Source of the DNA: Cryptomeria japonica
Lineage: Eukaryota > Streptophyta > Pinopsida > Cupressales > Cupressaceae
Reading direction: 5' to 3'
Assembly (NCBI RefSeq): GCF_030272615.1
Contig: NC_081406.1
Location: forward strand, 187,410,391-187,474,390
Length of the DNA stretch: 64,000 nt
Positions 59,659 to 64,000 of the stretch are shown here, piece by piece. Below the pieces are notes generated by a model. The model saw only the letters and a list, made by a program, of their open reading frames with translations. It was not told the DNA's origin and did not search any database. The stretch's first letter is position 1. Every line of letters begins with the position of its first letter. Made by a program: the position numbers and the translations under genes.

Positions 59659-61480
59659 GACACCTTGGGAAGGACCTTCCCCTTCCTTGCATGAAACATG
59701 TCCGTGAGTTTAACCCGACCTTCCGCAGTTCCATCATTGGCTCTTAGCTCCGATAAGGATTTCCTACCTCTCTTTTTGCAAGACTTGGCACAATCCGGAG
59801 TGGATTTATCATCTGCCCAGAGTTCAATGCCCAAGTTTTCATTTTCCTTGTTATCTAAATCTAGAAAAAGTTCCTCCATGTTTGAGACCATAGGGGGAGG
59901 GAGAGGGCCAAAATTACCTTTCTAAGCATTTTTTTTCTTCTGAAGATCAAGTTCATCCTTATCTATTATTTCATCCAATAATTTATCCATGATTTCCTCA
60001 ATAACTGAGTCACATAGATAGTTAATAATGCGATTAACCTCTTCCTCTTTGCAGGCTAGATCCTCCTCTTGATCAACCCTTTCCACAATAATGGGGCTTT
60101 CCTTCAGATGGGGAGAACTATTAAAGTTGCTTTGATCATCCAATCTAGTAGCCCGATCTGAGGAAAGAGGAAGAGCTTCCATCTCCCTACCCATACCATC
60201 TTTAGAAGCCAGAGAAAGTTCACCCTTCTTGACAAGGGGCATCATTGGATTAGCAGTCATACCTAGCTTATCCAATGAAGATTCCACAAGGGGGTAAGGA
60301 GAGGAGGGGATCAACCATTCATCCCCGCTCTAGTCTGCTATAAATTCCCCCTCTTCTATCTCCTCAGGTTGCCTAGGTGGCAAAGAGACTTCCCTAATCA
60401 CAAACCCTCCTTGCTCCAAATTGAAACTAATGTCTACCCTAGGAATCTTGCTAGATCTTGATTGAGAAGGGAATTCTGGGATCAATGCGGGAGCACGGTC
60501 TAAGTCCATAACTCCTTTGTAAAATTCAGGGTAGATAAGGAAACACGACATCCCTGATTTAATTTCAATAGGTTTTAAAGTTTTAACACTAATATCCATG
60601 TTAATTATCATTACACAGTTCGAGTATTTCCTATTCTTATCACTAATCTCTACAAATTTACCCAAGTGATTACCTATTTTCCTAATAATTTCGATGTCCA
60701 TTAATTCTATTGGTAAGTTAGGGATCAAAACTGGTCTATCCATCTTAAAAGATTTCAAATTTTTAGGGTTTAAATCCGAATGCCAATCTAAAAAACTAAA
60801 ATCAAAACCTTTGAAAGTTGGAGATTTACCTATTAAGAATTCTTCCTTATGACTTGAATTTTCACAATCAATATACAGAAAGCCCTCAATCAAGATAGCT
60901 ATACTTACCATCCATTTGAAGGAAGACATAAACCAGTCTGCAATAACCTTTGACGAAATTCCAAGTCCCTGCCATCTAGCGAAAACCCCAAAGGCTTTAC
61001 AAGACTGTTGAATCCTCTTAACCAAGTTATCATTAATCTCTAAAATATTTGCCACATCTGAATTAGGGTTCCTATTTGTAACTGACTCATCCATTGAGGG
61101 TTTAAGAGGCATCACAACTATCTTGCCCTTGCCCTCAGAAGCCCTAGGTCTGGATTGAATATCAACCGACCTTCTGTGATTATTATTTCTTCTTCTTATA
61201 ACATTATTGGAGTGAGAGCTGACCCGGGGAGCTGGTTTTATGAAACCTTCCTCAAGATTCTACAACTCATAAAACCTATTGGAGATGGTTGACTTAGTAT
61301 TTCCTTGGCAGCGGTCATTGCTAGTCACCATCCTCAGAGAGTTTTTCATAGCTGCCTTGCGTGACCTCCTAGGTTTCACCACTTGCCATTCCGTCTGCTC
61401 ATTAGGCAGTGGAGCCCTAATCCCGGGTTGCAAACCCTTAGCGCAATTTGGTTCGCTCGAAAAACCACTTATGTTGGGTC
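59655..61480 (-). pseudogene. LINE ORF1, RNA-binding/gag-like protein
   Basis: A single minus-strand frame extends from about 61,480 to the TGA at 59,655, with stops near 61,260, 60,328 and 59,922. The part from 61,115 to 60,330 (261 codons) looks like the DUF4283-type ORF1 domain of plant L1 elements: FGVFARWQGLGISSK, WMVSIAILIEGFLYIDCEN, RPVLIPNLPIELMDIEIIRK. An acidic tail (EIEEGEFIAD) and a charged linker follow. There is no visible CCHC zinc knuckle. It presumably binds LINE RNA; this copy is dead. Confidence 0.7.
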
Positions 61481-61720
61481 AAGTCTGGTGATTTCCACAA
61501 AGCAAATCGTGATGGGAAATTCGCTCAATATTTTTGCTGCATTTTCCTATTCTTTTCTACATTTAGTATAATTAATTGGGTAGTTATGATTTTTTTTAAT
61601 GTAATTTTTACTATCTATTAGAATTAGAAATATTAATTAATTAATTATTGATTGATGGTTAAATAATCAAATAAATGTTAAGTATTCATTTAATTAAGTG
61701 GACAGATTTAAGCGTCTACA

Positions 61721-63819
61721 TTTGCCCCTCTTTGAGATGGTGCAGTTTATCGCATTGTTTCAAAAAAAACAAGCAAGTAAAGTACATGCCTCGACATGCA
61801 CTAGGTTGGTGGTTAGATATGCCCCCTCGAAAGAGGGGACAAAATTTCAAAAATTGGGGTGATGTATCAAAATTTTTGTGAAAATTAGGCATGGTAGAAT
61901 GGTGGATTTTGGATTGAATGAGGGGGAAGGGAGAATGGTAATCCGGTGAGTACCCTTAGGTCAGGCAGGAGATAGTGTGCAAATGTAGTGTTGTTGTGCA
62001 TTTGATTGATGTTGTACAATTGATCAATAGGGTTTGGACAGTCAGGTGCAATTGGCTGAATTGCCCTGGTTTTAGTCAAAGCATGATAGTCAATGTTAGT
62101 CAAAGTGTGACAGTTGATGTTATTCGCTTGGACAGGATAAAGTCTGAGTAATGGAATCAAATTAACCTGTTGAGACTTAGACAATCGACCTAATTGCTTG
62201 ATGAAGTCAAGGTATCTAAGTCAAATTACTCGTTGAGACTTAGACAATTGATGTAATTGTCTGTATTGATTGTGTAATTGGTTGACCAATTGATAGTTGG
62301 GTTTAAAAGGTAGACACAATAACTTGCTTTGCTGAGAGGATGACCTATAGGCCAGGCAACCCCACCACTTAAAGTACTTGGCTTGATCATCTTGGTGGGA
62401 CATGATGTAGGGTATGCAGTGATGACCTGGATAGGGAGGGTGAGGGGGGGAGTCAATGTTAGGTAGAAGGTATGAAGGAATTAGGACCCATTCCCATTAG
62501 AGAGGATAAAAAATAAAGTTATCCATTGCCATGACTATGTATGAATGATATGCAGTTATATGGATTTATGGATGGATTTATGAATGCATTGATAGGATAT
62601 GTTTAGATGAAATGAAATGGATTGATCTTGTGCTTTTCATAGTGCTTTCTTTCATCATTGGGCTTCTTTGGTACTGATCTTGAACGAGATATTGGAAACC
62701 AAGGTTGAATGTCACACCTATAAAAAGACAGATTATAGACAAAGAATATTCCCCTCCATTCTGGTGCACACATTGATGGTCGAGGTATACATTGTAGTCA
62801 ATAAGCTGTAGTGATCCATGACTTTGTATTTTTGCATAGGATCTCATAGCTTTATGAACTTCCCACGTAGATACCATTAGTATTTGCCCCAAAATTTCAT
62901 TGGAACAATCCGCAGACAGAAAACAAAGAAAAAATACCATGAACTTTTCTCGCCACTCTAATCACTTGTGGACATCCTTGAGTAACATAGGAACATGATA
63001 TAAATCAGTAAAAGACAAAAGTACTATCAACAATAAAATAGCCGAAGAATTTTCTTGCCAAAAGATGTGTCATCATGTCTTGTTTTAGGGAAGGATGCAT
63101 CCTCGTTAAGACGTGTGTTTGATGTTTAGCCTAAGTAGTTGACGATTTGTGGATTAATTAATAGTTTGTCTTGTTTGAGTATTTGATTTGTAGGTTCGAT
63201 TTGTTTTCGCGTTTGATCAAATGTTTGTGTGGAAAAGAATTAGTTTATTGCAATGTTTTCAACTTATTTCTATGATGTTTTTTTCTTTTATTTTCACAGG
63301 TTTGTATAGTTTTTCTAATGTTTTTGATTATTTCAGGACATTTTTGAATGTGTTTGGCTTATTTCAAGACTTTTTGCAAATGTTTTTGGATTATTTACAG
63401 TAAATTAGTTCTACGAACTAGTGATATTCATGATCCACTCCTATCGTAATGTCAAGGAAAGTTGCCCCCAATGAGGTGTAGGTGCTAAGTGCGATGGTGG
63501 GAATGTAGGAGAAAGATTAATGATAGGTCAATATCAAGCCATGGTAAGTACACAATGCTGTGGGTGGATGAAATGATTTGATCAAGTAATTTGAAAGACG
63601 GTGGAGAAAAGCCTTTACACATGACACCTGTTTGCCAGGTTTTTACCATCGCACTTGTCCAATGTGCCACCGGAGTAGTTTTCACCGTTTGGACGAATGA
63701 TTTCTCTTTACTATTTTCTTTTTAATTTTTTTTTTTTCTACTTTTGTCAGGACTCGTTCTGAATGTTTTTGATATTTTTGAAATATGTGTGAGCCTAATG
63801 CTCTGAACAACTATGTATG
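61721..63819 (-). other. Gypsy element 3' untranslated region
   Basis: This lies between the integrase end and the 3' LTR. It is noncoding, with local duplications (GTTGAGACTTAGACAAT at about 62,171 and 62,232) and T-rich repeats around 63,240-63,400. The minus-strand PPT AAAGAGGGGCAAA abuts the LTR start. Short frames at 61,885-62,184 and 62,578-62,940 show no known domain. Confidence 0.5.
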
Positions 63820-64000
63820 AAACTTCTTGAGATGTATGCTGTTTATTGGATCTGATAGTGTTTCCCCCTTTGAAGTAGCCAACTGATATGCCTTGGACCT
63901 AAAGATTGCAGTAATTACATAGGGACCTAGCCATTTTGATTCAAATTTGCCTCTATGTTCCCTATTTGGTTGGTTTTGAGGATTTTCTCTTAGAACAAGA
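63820..64000 (-). pseudogene. Ty3/gypsy integrase C-terminus (cut by window edge)
   Basis: The minus strand reads REHRGKFESKWLGPYVITAI and then YQLATSKGETLSDPINSIHL, the pattern of the integrase C-terminal domain of plant gypsy polyproteins (GKF-WLGPY-I and a final LKKF). The frame is open to the window edge. With the PPT and LTR at 61.72 kb it fixes the minus-strand orientation of the outer element. Confidence 0.75.

Larger units (their letters stand above)
50779..61627 (-). mobile_element. Near full-length LINE with two nested insertions
   Basis: The LINE is bounded by AAATATTAATTAATTAA on both sides (50,762-50,778 and 61,628-61,644), within LTR sequence that reads on across it. Minus-strand order is 5' UTR (61,627 to about 61,480), ORF1 (to 59,655), ORF2 (59,658 to about 56,900), 3' part, and a 3' end at about 50,779-50,898 (TAATCATTTTCTTTAATT). 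A copia element and a TRIM sit in its 3' part. The target is itself AT-repetitive, so the TSD length is approximate. Confidence 0.75.
48456..61720 (-). mobile_element. Gypsy-family LTR (3' LTR of the element at the right edge), split by a LINE
   Basis: On the minus strand the LTR starts at 61,720 with TGTAGACGCTTAAATC, directly after a polypurine tract (AAAGAGGGGCAAA). It continues to 61,628, is interrupted by the LINE, and resumes from 50,778 down to roughly 48,450. The minus-strand TATA-like string CATAAATAAGG lies near 48,845. It resembles the solo LTR at 18.7-21.2 kb in U3 and promoter region. A U3 segment is present three times in tandem. The far end is not defined: I chose the edge of the 70-bp repeats. 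Confidence 0.7.

Overview
The window is nuclear DNA from a seed plant with a large, repeat-dominated, AT-rich genome. The clues are one spliced housekeeping gene with kilobase introns among layered LINEs, Ty3/gypsy and Ty1/copia elements, a miniature LTR element, MITEs and a relic of an endogenous caulimovirid-like pararetrovirus. A gymnosperm is my best guess, from intron sizes and repeat types, but nothing seen here fixes the lineage. No RNA gene, CRISPR array or bacterial-type operon is present.

Layout. 0-6 kb: broken caulimovirid-like pieces (reverse transcriptase on minus, capsid zinc knuckle and protease on plus, and a second copy of the protease tail near 5 kb) mixed with a LINE fragment. 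6.3-12 kb: a 1.5 kb array of short palindromic units containing a TATA box, then a decayed retroelement-type ORF. 12.6-16.9 kb: a minus-strand Ty3/gypsy gag-protease remnant with its 5' LTR. 16.9-24.5 kb: a LINE split by an AT-rich insert, which holds a solo LTR (TSD GAATT), which in turn holds a 1.03 kb retroposed sequence with a 17-bp TSD and a long open frame. 27.5-31.2 kb: a 5'-truncated LINE. 31.7-33.1 kb: two strong foldback structures.

35.9-46.8 kb holds the only intact host gene: a nine-exon DEAD-box RNA helicase of the DDX6/Dhh1 group (plant RH6/RH8/RH12). I could splice it by hand to an uninterrupted 494-residue protein with all helicase motifs. The group represses translation and activates mRNA decapping in P-bodies. 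A non-autonomous hAT element with a perfect 8-bp TSD lies about 1.5 kb past its stop codon.

48.4-64 kb is a Russian doll. A minus-strand gypsy element (integrase C-terminus at the right edge, PPT and LTR start at 61,720) has a tandemly triplicated LTR segment. A minus-strand LINE (50,779-61,627) sits in that LTR. The LINE carries a near-complete copia element (50,899-55,393) and a 334-bp TRIM (56,101-56,434).

The most striking item is that TRIM. Its two 135-bp LTRs are flanked by a perfect 5-bp TSD, its 64-bp interior is almost only PBS and PPT, and each LTR contains a tRNA-like sequence with Pol III A- and B-box motifs. This recalls Cassandra TRIMs, which carry 5S rRNA sequence, but with a tRNA-like module.
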